The notes beneath the pieces were generated by a model. The model was not told the DNA's origin and ran no database searches. It saw only the letters and a program-made list of their open reading frames with translations. DNA of 11,022 nt from contig DXXH01000081.1 of NCBI GenBank assembly GCA_019416395.1, forward strand, positions 1 to 11,022. The letters are read 5' to 3'. The translations under genes were made by a program, and so were the position numbers. The stretch's first letter is position 1. Every line of letters begins with the position of its first letter. Source of the stretch: Clostridiales bacterium. GTDB taxonomy: Bacteria > Bacillota > Clostridia > Oscillospirales > Acutalibacteraceae. Positions 1 through 6,656 of this stretch are shown here, in pieces.

Positions 1-975
1 TACCAGAACCGCCGCGTCCGCCAAAGGGATCCGCGCTTCCGGCAACCCTACCATCAAAGCGGAATCCACCGCCGCTTTCACAATAGGAATGATCTGGGGC
101 CACGCCAAACCCACGTCCTCACATGCGCAAACCAGCAGCCGCCTGCAGGCAGAGGGAAGGTCCCCCGCTTCCAGAAGTCTTCCCAAATAATGCAACGCTC
201 CATCCGGATCGGAACCCCGCATAGATTTTTGAAACGCGGACATCAAGTCATAGTGCTCGTCCCCGTTCTTGTCATACCGCATCACGCTTTTCTGGGTGAG
301 TTCTTGGGCGCTTTCCAAGGTCACTTCCACTGCCGGCCCTCCTGTGTCGCAGGCCAAGGTAGAAAGTTCCACCGCGTTCATGGCTTTCCGCACATCACCG
401 CCACAGGCGGAAGCGATATGGCTGCATACCCCTTCCTGGGGCAGAATGGGCCTTCCCTGTTCTTGGGAAAGAAATGCAAAAGCACGGGTTACCGCCTTTT
501 CAATCTCTTCTTTCCCCACAGGTTTGAACTCAAACACCGTACTGCGGCTCAGTATGGCATTATACACATAGAAATATGGATTCTCGGTGGTGGAAGCGAT
601 CAGGGTAACGCTTCCGTTTTCCATAAACTCCAGCAAAGTTTGCTGCTGCTTCTTATTAAAATATTGGATCTCGTCCAAATACAGCAGCACGCCTCCGATC
701 CCTTCCAGCGTATTGGTGCTGGCTACCGCGTCTTTTATGTCCGCCGTGGAAGCAGTCGTGCCGTTTAATTTTACCAGGTGTTTCTGGGTATTCCGGGCAA
801 TAATGGAAGCCACTGTGGTCTTGCCCACTCCCGCTGGACCGTAAAACACCATATTGGGAATCTGGCCGGATTGGAGAATCTGCCGCAACGCCCGGCCCGG
901 TCCTAATATGTGCTGCTGTCCCACCACCTGGTCCAGAGTCGTGGGTCGAACCCTGTCCGCCAACGGCGCCGCCAT
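1..975 (-). CDS. rarA: RarA/MgsA-type AAA+ ATPase (replication-associated recombination protein A), 3' end beyond window
   Basis: The frame is open without a stop from the ATG at 975 to the window edge, giving 325 residues of a family usually about 420-450 long, so roughly the last 100 are missing. The start follows AAGGAG with a 9-base gap. Visible motifs are Walker A GPAGVGKT (46-53), Walker B LLYLDEIQ (97-104) and sensor 1 with TTEN (129-132), followed by the RarA-typical SxxRGSDPDGAL region and RRLLVCACEDVGLA near the end of what is present. The DEIQYFNK box, rather than DEVHRFNK, suggests the Firmicutes YrvN-like branch. Known family role: a clamp-loader-like ATPase acting at stalled replication forks with SSB. 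It has its own promoter at 1020-1048 and is separated from glyA by a terminator, so it is probably transcribed alone or with genes to the left. Confidence 0.95.
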   Translation of the reverse strand, partial: MAAPLADRVRPTTLDQVVGQQHILGPGRALRQILQSGQIPNMVFYGPAGVGKTTVASIIARNTQKHLVKLNGTTASTADIKDAVASTNTLEGIGGVLLYLDEIQYFNKKQQQTLLEFMENGSVTLIASTTENPYFYVYNAILSRSTVFEFKPVGKEEIEKAVTRAFAFLSQEQGRPILPQEGVCSHIASACGGDVRKAMNAVELSTLACDTGGPAVEVTLESAQELTQKSVMRYDKNGDEHYDLMSAFQKSMRGSDPDGALHYLGRLLEAGDLPSACRRLLVCACEDVGLAWPQIIPIVKAAVDSALMVGLPEARIPLADAAVLV

Positions 976-1019
976 AGGGATTCTCTCCTTTTTTCGAAAA
1001 TCTCATAATCTATTTGTTC

Positions 1020-1048
1020 AGTATACCATTTTTCCCTATAAACCGCAA
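1020..1048 (-). promoter_or_regulatory. Predicted sigma-A promoter of rarA
   Basis: On the minus strand a -35 box TTGCGG (1043-1048) and a -10 box TATACT (1020-1025) are separated by exactly 17 bases. The start codon of rarA lies 45 bases downstream of the -10. The -10 matches consensus at 5 of 6 positions; the -35 at only 3. Confidence 0.65.
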
Positions 1049-1061
1049 CTATTTTATACAA

Positions 1062-1073
1062 ACAAACGTTTGT
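1062..1073. promoter_or_regulatory. 12-bp perfect palindrome upstream of the rarA promoter, possible operator
   Basis: ACAAACGTTTGT is its own reverse complement and lies 13 bases upstream of the rarA -35 box, between it and the glyA terminator. It is not the CGAAC-N4-GTTCG LexA box of Gram-positive bacteria. A regulator binding here is inference only. Confidence 0.3.
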
Positions 1074-1083
1074 AAATTTTCGT

Positions 1084-1116
1084 AAAAAAAGGCCGCCAGG
1101 ATTTCACCAAGCGGCC
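1084..1116 (-). terminator. Rho-independent terminator of glyA
   Basis: Read on the minus strand, GGCCGC and GCGGCC form a 6-bp all-GC stem around a 14-base loop (1091-1116), immediately followed by seven T residues (1090-1084). It lies about 80 bases after the glyA stop and before the rarA promoter, so it isolates the two units. Confidence 0.85.
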
Positions 1117-1138
1117 CAACGTATACCTATTAATATAG

Positions 1139-1164
1139 GAAACAAATTATATTAGAAACAAATT
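1139..1164. repeat. 10-bp direct repeat, 16-bp period, in the glyA 3' untranslated region
   Basis: GAAACAAATT occurs at 1139-1148 and again at 1155-1164. The six bases before each copy are also AT-rich and similar, so this is an imperfect tandem of about 16 bp. It lies between the glyA stop and its terminator. No function is evident. Confidence 0.5.
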
Positions 1165-1197
1165 GAAGCAAACGACCCCATTCGGGCCGTCTCACGG

Positions 1198-2454
1198 TTA
1201 CTGATACAGGGGATATTTCTGGCAAATCGCCTCAACGCGGTTCCGGAGCGTATCGATCTTCTCCTCAAAACCGTCTTCCATAGCCAACGCGATGCAGGCA
1301 GCGATTTCGTCCATATCCGCTTCCACCAGACCACGGGTGGTCACTGCCGGAGTACCAAGCCGCACACCACTGGTGGTGAAGGGGCTGCGCTTCTCTCCGG
1401 GAACTGTGTTTTTATTGGCGGTGATGTACACCTCGTCCAACCGACGCTCCAGTTCTTTGCCGGTCAATTCCATATCCGACAAATCCACCAGCATCAGGTG
1501 ATTATCCGTGCCACCGGATACCAGCTTCACCCCACGGTCCAAAAGCCCTTTGGCCATGGCGGCGGCGTTTTTCACCACCTGTTCCCCATAGGCTTTAAAC
1601 TCCGGCTGAAGGGCCTCACCCAAGCATACTGCCTTGGCGGCGATCACATGCATCAGCGGGCCACCCTGCGTACCGGGGAAAATGGCCTTGTCAATCTGCT
1701 TGGCAAATTCTTCCTTGCAAAGGATCATACCGCCACGGGGGCCGCGAAGAGTCTTGTGGGTGGTGGTAGTCACCACATGGGCGTAAGGAACAGGGTTCTG
1801 ATGGCAGCCCGCTGCCACCAGACCAGCGATATGGGCCATATCCACCATTAGATAGGCGCCGCATGCGTCGGCGATTTCCCGGAACTTCTTGAAATCAATG
1901 GCCCGGGGATACGCGCTGGCGCCAGCCACGATCAGCTTGGGCCGTACTTCCATGGCCTGATCCATCAGCTTTTCATAATCGATGCGGCCTGTTTCCGCGT
2001 CAACGCCATAGGCCACAAAATTGTACAGCGCACCGGACATATTCACCGGGGAACCGTGGGTCAAGTGGCCACCCTCGGAAAGATTCATGCCCAGCACCGT
2101 GTCCCCGGGCTGAAGCAGGGCAAAATACACCGCCAAGTTGGCCTGGGCGCCGGAATGGGGCTGGACATTGGCATGCTCCGCACCAAACAGCTTGCAGGCC
2201 CGGTCACGGGCAATGTTTTCCACAATGTCCACGCACTGGCAGCCGCCATAATACCGCTTGCCAGGATACCCTTCGGCATATTTATTGGTGAGCACAGTCC
2301 CCATGGCGGCCATTACCGCCGGGGAAACAATATTTTCCGAAGCAATCAGCTCCAGATTCCGCTTTTGGCGGGCGAACTCCTTTTGCATAGCCTGGCCCAC
2401 TTCCGGGTCCTTCCCGGCCACAAAGCCAATGGTATCCATCAAATCGTTAAACAT
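1198..2454 (-). CDS. glyA: Serine hydroxymethyltransferase
   Basis: The product has 418 residues, the normal length for the family. It interconverts serine plus tetrahydrofolate with glycine plus 5,10-methylene-tetrahydrofolate in the cytoplasm, using PLP, and is the main entry of one-carbon units. Visible motifs: the N-terminal NLELIASEN (33-41), YAEGYPGKRYYGG (59-71), PHSGAQAN (99-106), the PLP-ring aspartate and histidine in VDMAHIAGL (D205, H208), and the Schiff-base lysine K234 in TTTTHKTLRGPRGG. The ATG at 2454 follows AAAGGAAG with a gap of about 9 bases. The gene has its own strong promoter (2529-2558) giving a leader of roughly 70 bases, in which no glycine riboswitch or other structured regulator was recognised. 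It ends in a terminator at 1084-1116, so it looks monocistronic. No odd residue was seen. Confidence 0.98.
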   Translation of the reverse strand: MFNDLMDTIGFVAGKDPEVGQAMQKEFARQKRNLELIASENIVSPAVMAAMGTVLTNKYAEGYPGKRYYGGCQCVDIVENIARDRACKLFGAEHANVQPHSGAQANLAVYFALLQPGDTVLGMNLSEGGHLTHGSPVNMSGALYNFVAYGVDAETGRIDYEKLMDQAMEVRPKLIVAGASAYPRAIDFKKFREIADACGAYLMVDMAHIAGLVAAGCHQNPVPYAHVVTTTTHKTLRGPRGGMILCKEEFAKQIDKAIFPGTQGGPLMHVIAAKAVCLGEALQPEFKAYGEQVVKNAAAMAKGLLDRGVKLVSGGTDNHLMLVDLSDMELTGKELERRLDEVYITANKNTVPGEKRSPFTTSGVRLGTPAVTTRGLVEADMDEIAACIALAMEDGFEEKIDTLRNRVEAICQKYPLYQ

Positions 2455-2528
2455 GCGCTTCGACTTCCTTTCACATTGATTTTGCCAGAAACCCGTTCTT
2501 TCGCCCGCGTTTCTAAAACAGTATTTTT

Positions 2529-2558
2529 ATTATACCAGATTTTCCAGAACTCTGGCAA
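2529..2558 (-). promoter_or_regulatory. Predicted sigma-A promoter of glyA
   Basis: On the minus strand TTGCCA (2553-2558) and TATAAT (2529-2534) are 18 bases apart: a perfect -10 and a 5-of-6 -35. It sits directly after the stop codon of the upstream traX-like gene, in the short gap before glyA. Confidence 0.8.
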
Positions 2559-2575
2559 GCATTCTCGAAAGGTGT

Positions 2576-3226
2576 TTAAAAAAGAAAATAACGGACCGCA
2601 CCCAGCACCGCTAAATGAGCGGGGTAGAACACGTACAGAGTATACCTGGGAAGCCGCCTGCCCCGCTCTCCGGTATAAAGAGCTACCGGAAAAGCAGCCA
2701 GCACAGCCCAAGCCTGGGTCATGTTGTGATGTGCAACACAGTACAAGGCGGTACAAGCAGCCAAAGCCAGGACCTGAGCCCAGGGCTTTCCCCGAAGCAG
2801 CCAAAAACATACTGCCAGCAGCACACCGTACCCGCCGTAATCCATGCCCAGAAATTCCGCCACAATCACTGCGCCTGCCGTTCCCAGCAGCCAGTATCTT
2901 CCCCGGCTGGCACACCATATGGCGAAAAAGGATGTCAGAAGCTCAAAAAACACATTTTGAAAAGGCAGCTGCCAGCTTCCTCCATAAACCGTCCAGATCA
3001 AGAATTGATAGGGCGCCTCGGAAATTACCGCAAACACGGCCAGGCGTAAAGCGTAGTTTCTCCGGCTGGACGTATGGGAAAAGCCTTCTGAAAGCAGAAA
3101 AAGGAACACGGGAAAGGACACCCTGCCGATCCACCGCAGCCAAAACACTCCGGGAAATAATGCCAGGCCCACATGGTCCACCAGCATGGTACATAAGGCC
3201 AGCAGCTGTAACGAGGCCGAAGTCAT
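2576..3226 (-). CDS. TraX-family integral membrane protein
   Basis: The 216-residue product begins with a hydrophobic LQLLALCTMLVDHVGLALFPG segment, then the TraX-typical IGRVSFPVFLFLLSEGFSHT and RNYALRLAVFAVISEAPY motifs, and continues as a string of about seven to eight hydrophobic segments, ending YPAHLAVLGAVRYFLF. This pattern matches the TraX family, named after the F-plasmid protein needed for N-acetylation of pilin; relatives in chromosomes of Clostridia have no established role. The ATG at 3226 is preferred over an in-frame start at 3358 because it follows AAGAAGGTGG closely, begins at the conserved N-terminus, and lies just downstream of a promoter whose elements would otherwise fall inside the coding region. 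No conjugation or pilin gene is nearby. An acyltransferase role is possible but unproven. No clear terminator follows; the glyA promoter begins 18 bases after the stop. Confidence 0.88.
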   Translation of the reverse strand: MTSASLQLLALCTMLVDHVGLALFPGVFWLRWIGRVSFPVFLFLLSEGFSHTSSRRNYALRLAVFAVISEAPYQFLIWTVYGGSWQLPFQNVFFELLTSFFAIWCASRGRYWLLGTAGAVIVAEFLGMDYGGYGVLLAVCFWLLRGKPWAQVLALAACTALYCVAHHNMTQAWAVLAAFPVALYTGERGRRLPRYTLYVFYPAHLAVLGAVRYFLF

Positions 3227-3261
3227 GGAACCACCTTCTTCCAGGAAATCTTTGCCTTTGT

Positions 3262-3291
3262 AGTGTATTCTGAATGGGCTAGCCTTGTCAA
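3262..3291 (-). promoter_or_regulatory. Predicted promoter of the traX-like gene
   Basis: On the minus strand a perfect TTGACA (3286-3291) is followed after 18 bases by TACACT (3262-3267, 4 of 6). The start codon lies 35 bases further on. Its -35 box overlaps the -35 box of the opposing nth promoter. Confidence 0.65.
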
Positions 3292-3313
3292 GAGCAGGGA
3301 TGTGGAGTACAAT
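3285..3313 (+). promoter_or_regulatory. Predicted promoter of nth
   Basis: TTGTCA (3285-3290) and TACAAT (3308-3313) are 17 bases apart, each 5 of 6 to consensus. The nth start lies 43 bases downstream of the -10. The -35 box overlaps that of the divergent traX-like promoter by five bases. Confidence 0.7.
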
Positions 3314-3356
3314 AAGAACCAAAATCCCACAAATTTCACGGGAAGGAGCGCTTTCC

Positions 3357-4040
3357 ATGACAAGAAAAGAATTGGCCTTGTTGGCTGTGGAAGCCCTGAA
3401 AAAAGAATACCCTGGAGCGGTATGCTCACTGGAATATCAGGATCCGTTGCAGCTTTTGATCGCCACACGTCTTTCCGCCCAATGCACCGACGCCCGGGTG
3501 AATATGGTCACCCCTGCCCTCTTTGCCCGCTTCCCCACCCTGGAAGATTTTTGTCAGGGCACCGAAGAGGAAATCGGCGAGCTGATCCGTTCCTGCGGGT
3601 TTTATAAAATCAAGTCCAAGGATATTTTGGCAGCGTGCAAAATGATCCGCGACCAGTTCGGCGGACGGGTGCCGGACACCATTGAGGATTTGACAAAGCT
3701 TCCCGGAGTGGGGAGAAAAAGCGCCAATCTCGTTGTGGGGGACATTTACGGTAAACCCGCCGTGGTAACGGACACCCACTGTATCCGCATCGCCGGCCGG
3801 CTGGGACTGACGAAAAACACAGCCCCGGTGAAGGTAGAGGACGACCTTCGGGCGGTGCTTCCACCCGAGGAATCCAATGATTTCTGCCACCGTCTGGTGC
3901 TTCACGGACGGGCTGTCTGCACCGCCCGTCACGCCTATTGCGAAAAATGCTGCATGGCTTCTTTTTGCAAGCGGGTGGGAGTCGGACCCAATGGGGAAAA
4001 GAAAACGCCGCAAAAGAAAACAAAACAAAAATCGGCGTAA
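3357..4040 (+). CDS. nth: Endonuclease III (DNA glycosylase/AP lyase)
   Basis: The product of 227 residues is a base-excision-repair enzyme that removes oxidised pyrimidines and nicks at the abasic site. The helix-hairpin-helix LPGVGRKSANLVV (115-127) holds the catalytic lysine K121, and TDTHCIRIAGRLGL has the catalytic aspartate D139. Four cysteines, C188, C195, C198 and C204, give the exact C-x6-C-x2-C-x5-C spacing of the [4Fe-4S] cluster. The ATG at 3357 follows GGAAGGAG with an 8-base gap and starts at the usual family N-terminus, so a longer in-frame TTG start at 3285 is rejected; it lies within the promoter. After the cluster comes a lysine-rich tail (about 209-227) that is slightly longer than in many family members. 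The next gene starts 81 bases on without a clear terminator, so some read-through is likely. Confidence 0.97.
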   Translation: MTRKELALLAVEALKKEYPGAVCSLEYQDPLQLLIATRLSAQCTDARVNMVTPALFARFPTLEDFCQGTEEEIGELIRSCGFYKIKSKDILAACKMIRDQFGGRVPDTIEDLTKLPGVGRKSANLVVGDIYGKPAVVTDTHCIRIAGRLGLTKNTAPVKVEDDLRAVLPPEESNDFCHRLVLHGRAVCTARHAYCEKCCMASFCKRVGVGPNGEKKTPQKKTKQKSA

Positions 4041-4048
4041 GAAATCTC

Positions 4049-4079
4049 TTGACTTAAAGTAAGGTTTATCCAGTATACT
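4049..4079 (+). promoter_or_regulatory. Promoter with unusually long 19-bp spacer before the DUF362 gene
   Basis: TTGACT (4049-4054) and TATACT (4074-4079) are both 5 of 6 to consensus but 19 bases apart, where 17 is optimal. Such stretched spacers are known for promoters activated by MerR-family regulators. The CTTGACTTAAAGT start resembles the left half of some MerR-type operators, but the right half shows only TAAA/TTTA symmetry (4055-4058 and 4065-4068), so regulator binding is inference. Confidence 0.5.
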
Positions 4080-4121
4080 GAGGGATAGAGTTCCTTGAAC
4101 ATTGGGAGGTATTGCGTTTCC

Positions 4122-5228
4122 ATGGAAAAATCAAAAGTCTATTTTACCAACTTGCGCACCACGTTTGACAACAATCTGCTGCAAAAGCTGCGCAAACTCA
4201 TTTACGCCGCAGGCATTGAGAACATCGATTTCCAGAACAAATACGCCGCCATCAAGATGCACTTTGGCGAGCCCGGAAACTTGGCCTTTCTCCGTCCCAA
4301 CTACGCCAAAGTAGTAGCGGATGTGGTGAAAGAGCTGGGCGGAAAGCCTTTCCTCACCGACTGCAACACCCTGTATGTGGGCGGCCGGAAAAACGCGTTG
4401 GACCACTTGGACAGCGCCTATGAAAATGGCTTCTCCCCCTTCTCCACCGGCTGCCAGGTTTTGATTGGCGACGGCTTGAAGGGCACGGACGAAACCCTGG
4501 TACCCATTGACGGGGATTATGTGAAGGAAGCTAAAATCGGCACCGCTGTCATGGACGCGGATATTTTCATTTCCCTGACCCACTTCAAGGGCCACGAGGC
4601 CACCGGCTTTGGCGGCTGCCTGAAGAATATCGGTATGGGCTGCGGCTCCCGGGCCGGCAAGATGGAGATGCACAGCTCCGGCAAGCCCCATGTGAACACA
4701 GAGCTGTGCGTAGGCTGTGGTTCCTGCCAGAAGGACTGCGCCCACAACGCCATCACCATCACCAACCGGAAAGCCAGCATTGACCACTCCAAGTGCGTGG
4801 GCTGTGGCCGGTGCGTAGGCCGCTGTCCTGTGGACGCGGTCACCCCTGCCAGCGATGAGGTAAACGACATTCTCAACTGCAAGATCGCAGAATACACATT
4901 GGCAGTTGTGAAGGACAGGCCCTGCTTCCACATCAGCCTGGTGATCGACGTATCTCCCTACTGTGACTGCCACAGCGAAAACGATCTTCCCATTGTGCCC
5001 GACGTGGGTATGTTCGCTTCTTTTGACCCCATTGCCCTGGATCAGGCTTGCGCTAACGCGGTAAACGCTCAGCCCAGCCTTCCCGGCTCCATTCTGGACG
5101 AACGCGACCAATGCCACCACGACCATTTCACGGACACCCACCCCGACACCAACTGGGAAACCGCCTTGGAGCATGGCGTGAAACTGGGCCTTGGCTCTCG
5201 GGAATACGAGCTGATTACCGTGAAATAA
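4122..5228 (+). CDS. DUF362 domain protein with two [4Fe-4S] ferredoxin motifs
   Basis: The 368-residue product has a split DUF362 domain around a ferredoxin insert. The N-terminal part shows KMHFGEPGNLAFLRP (45-59), LTDCNTLYVGGR (78-89) and THFKGHEATGFGGCLKNIGMGC (153-174). Then come two clusters: C196, C199, C202, C206 (last cysteine followed by Ala) and C225, C228, C231, C235 (followed by Pro), each C-x2-C-x2-C-x3-C. The DUF362 part resumes with SPYCDCHSENDLPIVPDVGMFASFDPIALD (278-307). There is no signal peptide, so it is probably cytoplasmic. The family is widespread in anaerobes and presumed to be redox-active, but I know of no assigned reaction. ATG at 4122 follows GGGAGG with a long 12-base gap; a TTG at 4095 lies before that site and is unlikely. 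Own promoter upstream and a weak terminator overlapping the stop. Confidence 0.93.
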   Translation: MEKSKVYFTNLRTTFDNNLLQKLRKLIYAAGIENIDFQNKYAAIKMHFGEPGNLAFLRPNYAKVVADVVKELGGKPFLTDCNTLYVGGRKNALDHLDSAYENGFSPFSTGCQVLIGDGLKGTDETLVPIDGDYVKEAKIGTAVMDADIFISLTHFKGHEATGFGGCLKNIGMGCGSRAGKMEMHSSGKPHVNTELCVGCGSCQKDCAHNAITITNRKASIDHSKCVGCGRCVGRCPVDAVTPASDEVNDILNCKIAEYTLAVVKDRPCFHISLVIDVSPYCDCHSENDLPIVPDVGMFASFDPIALDQACANAVNAQPSLPGSILDERDQCHHDHFTDTHPDTNWETALEHGVKLGLGSREYELITVK

Positions 5229-5250
5229 GCCGGTTCCAGCGCTTATTTTT
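5223..5250 (+). terminator. Weak rho-independent terminator overlapping the DUF362 gene stop codon
   Basis: AAATAAGC (5223-5230) and GCTTATTT (5241-5248) form an 8-bp stem with a 10-base loop, followed by T-rich sequence. The stem includes the TAA stop (5226-5228) and is AT-rich, so termination may be partial. Confidence 0.5.
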
Positions 5251-5265
5251 CTTCCGCAAAGAATA

Positions 5266-5294
5266 TTGACAAACCCGCCAAAGAGGGCGATAAT
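5266..5294 (+). promoter_or_regulatory. Predicted sigma-A promoter of the PatB-type lyase gene
   Basis: A perfect TTGACA (5266-5271) and GATAAT (5289-5294, 5 of 6) are exactly 17 bases apart. The coding start is 80 bases downstream of the -10, so the leader is about 70 bases; no known riboswitch was recognised in it. Confidence 0.85.
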
Positions 5295-5373
5295 GATTTT
5301 TGTTGAGTAAACAGAGATCTTGTCGCTCTCTTTCTACATTCTCGACGAAATCAGTTTGGAGGTTGAACATCTT

Positions 5374-6555
5374 ATGAAATACGATTTTGAAACACTCGTG
5401 GATCGTTCCCATTGCGGTTCTGGAAAATGGGACGAAATGAAAAAGAAAAACCCCAATGTGGAACAGGGGATTGTCCCCCTTTCCGTGGCGGATATGGAAT
5501 TTAAAAACGCCCCTGAAATCGTCGAAGGCTTGAAAGCCTATGTAGATAGTCACATTCTGGGCTATACCAGCCCCACAGAGGAATACAAACAGGCCGTGTG
5601 CCAATGGATGAAAGACCAGCACAATTGGGAAATCAAGCCCGAATGGATCTGCTGCACCCACGGCGTTGTGGCTGCTCTGTTCATGCTGGTGGACGCCCTT
5701 TGCGAGCCCGGTGACGGCGTGATCATTCTCACTCCCGTTTACTATCCCTTCTACATGGCCATTGAAAAACATGGGGCACAGGTGGTAAAATGCCCCCTGA
5801 TCTACAAAAACACCACCTACACCATTGACTTTGACCTGTTGGAAAAGCTGGCCGCCGACCCCAAGAATAAGATGCTGATTTTCTGCAGCCCCCACAATCC
5901 GGTAGGCCGGGTGTGGAAACCTGAGGAACTCCGCCGGGTTGGGGAGATCTGCCACAACAACGGGGTGAAAATTGTCAGCGACGAGATACACTTTGACATT
6001 GTGCTTCCCGGCCATAAACACACCGTGTTCTCCACGGTGGTGGATTTCCCGGAAGATGTGGTTGTATGCACCGCCCCCAGCAAGACCTTCAACCTGGCCG
6101 CCATGCAGACTTCCAACATCATTATCCCCAAGGAAGAGGACCGGAAGAAGTTCCAGGAAGTGCGTTCCCGTTCTGCGGACCATGATCCCAGCGCTCTGGG
6201 CCTGGAAGCCTGCCGTGTAGCCTACACCCAGTGCAAGGACTGGATGGCGGAAATGCTCCAGCAGATCGCTTCCAATTACCAGTTCGCTAAGAGCTTCATC
6301 GAGGAGCGTCTGCCCCAGATCAAAGTAGCCCCCCTGGAAGGTACATATCTGATGTGGCTTGACTGCACCGCCTTGGGCAAGACCAAGGAAGAGCTGGAAG
6401 ACCTGATGGTGACAAAAGCTCAGCTGTTCCTGGACGAAGGCTATGTGTTCGGAGAAGAAGGCGTAGGTTTCGAGCGGGTAAATCTGGCCTGTCCCCAGTG
6501 GGTTCTGAAAGCCGCTTTGGAGCGCTTGGAAAAAGCCGTCAAAGAAAACTGCTAA
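5374..6555 (+). CDS. patB: PatB/MalY-type cystathionine beta-lyase (PLP C-S lyase)
   Basis: The 393-residue product is a fold-type I PLP enzyme of the aminotransferase class I/II superfamily, MalY/PatB branch, which breaks the C-S bond of cystathionine or related cysteine conjugates to a thiol, pyruvate and ammonia. Visible marks: the N-terminal DRSHCGSGKWD (10-20) and PLSVADMEF (35-43), YTSP (64-67), NPVGR (175-179), SDEIHFD (202-208) with the PLP-nitrogen aspartate D203, the Schiff-base lysine K237 in APSKTFNLA, and the C-terminal FERVNLACP, where R368 should bind the substrate carboxylate. The length is normal for the branch. ATG at 5374 follows TTTGGAGG with a gap of 11 bases and matches the usual MxYDF start; a longer in-frame TTG start is unlikely. 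It has its own promoter and ends at the strong shared terminator. An aminotransferase role cannot be excluded from sequence alone. Confidence 0.92.
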   Translation: MKYDFETLVDRSHCGSGKWDEMKKKNPNVEQGIVPLSVADMEFKNAPEIVEGLKAYVDSHILGYTSPTEEYKQAVCQWMKDQHNWEIKPEWICCTHGVVAALFMLVDALCEPGDGVIILTPVYYPFYMAIEKHGAQVVKCPLIYKNTTYTIDFDLLEKLAADPKNKMLIFCSPHNPVGRVWKPEELRRVGEICHNNGVKIVSDEIHFDIVLPGHKHTVFSTVVDFPEDVVVCTAPSKTFNLAAMQTSNIIIPKEEDRKKFQEVRSRSADHDPSALGLEACRVAYTQCKDWMAEMLQQIASNYQFAKSFIEERLPQIKVAPLEGTYLMWLDCTALGKTKEELEDLMVTKAQLFLDEGYVFGEEGVGFERVNLACPQWVLKAALERLEKAVKENC

Positions 6556-6571
6556 CCTATACCATACCGTA

Positions 6572-6607
6572 AAAAAGCGGGTACGGAAATTTCCGTACCC
6601 GCTTTTT
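6572..6607. terminator. Bidirectional rho-independent terminator, 36-bp perfect palindrome
   Basis: The sequence from 6572 to 6607 is a perfect inverted repeat centred between 6589 and 6590. Its core arms GCGGGTACGGAAA and TTTCCGTACCCGC are flanked by five A on one side and five T on the other, so it makes a GC-rich hairpin with a U tract on both strands. It lies between the convergent patB and RNase HI genes and can serve both. Confidence 0.95.
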
Positions 6608-6656
6608 GCATGGGCAAATGCTTCTTCTAAAATTCCAGAACACCCCAAAGCTTTGA

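Noticed and set aside
1173..1190. Small hairpin just after the glyA stop (ACG-CCC / GGG-CGT arms)
   Set aside because: It has an internal loop and only three T residues after it. The stronger terminator at 1084-1116 explains termination.
2455..2528. Possible glycine or folate-type riboswitch in the glyA leader
   Set aside because: The leader is only about 70 bases and shows none of the conserved helices I would expect. It is too short for known classes.
2056..3273. A 405-codon open frame on the plus strand across glyA start, promoter and traX-like gene
   Set aside because: It crosses two real genes and the intergenic promoter in the opposite direction and has no family resemblance.
3285..3356. 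Upstream TTG start adding 24 residues to Nth
   Set aside because: It coincides with the predicted -35 box and the extension contains the ribosome binding site of the ATG at 3357.
4005..4038. ACGCCG and CGGCGT inverted repeat at the end of nth as a terminator
   Set aside because: The loop is 22 bases, the stem is within the coding region and no T tract follows.
4095..4121. Upstream TTG start for the DUF362 protein
   Set aside because: It lies before the GGGAGG ribosome binding site, so that site would be inside the coding region. The extra residues are not part of the family start.
4131..5174. A 347-codon open frame on the minus strand opposite the DUF362 gene
   Set aside because: It is the antisense shadow of a clear iron-sulfur protein; its translation is low in recognisable motifs.
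5215..6648. A 477-codon open frame on the minus strand opposite patB
   Set aside because: It is antisense to a gene with a complete set of PLP-enzyme motifs, spans both its start and its terminator, and its translation shows no recognisable domain. It follows from G/C-biased wobble positions leaving few antisense stops.
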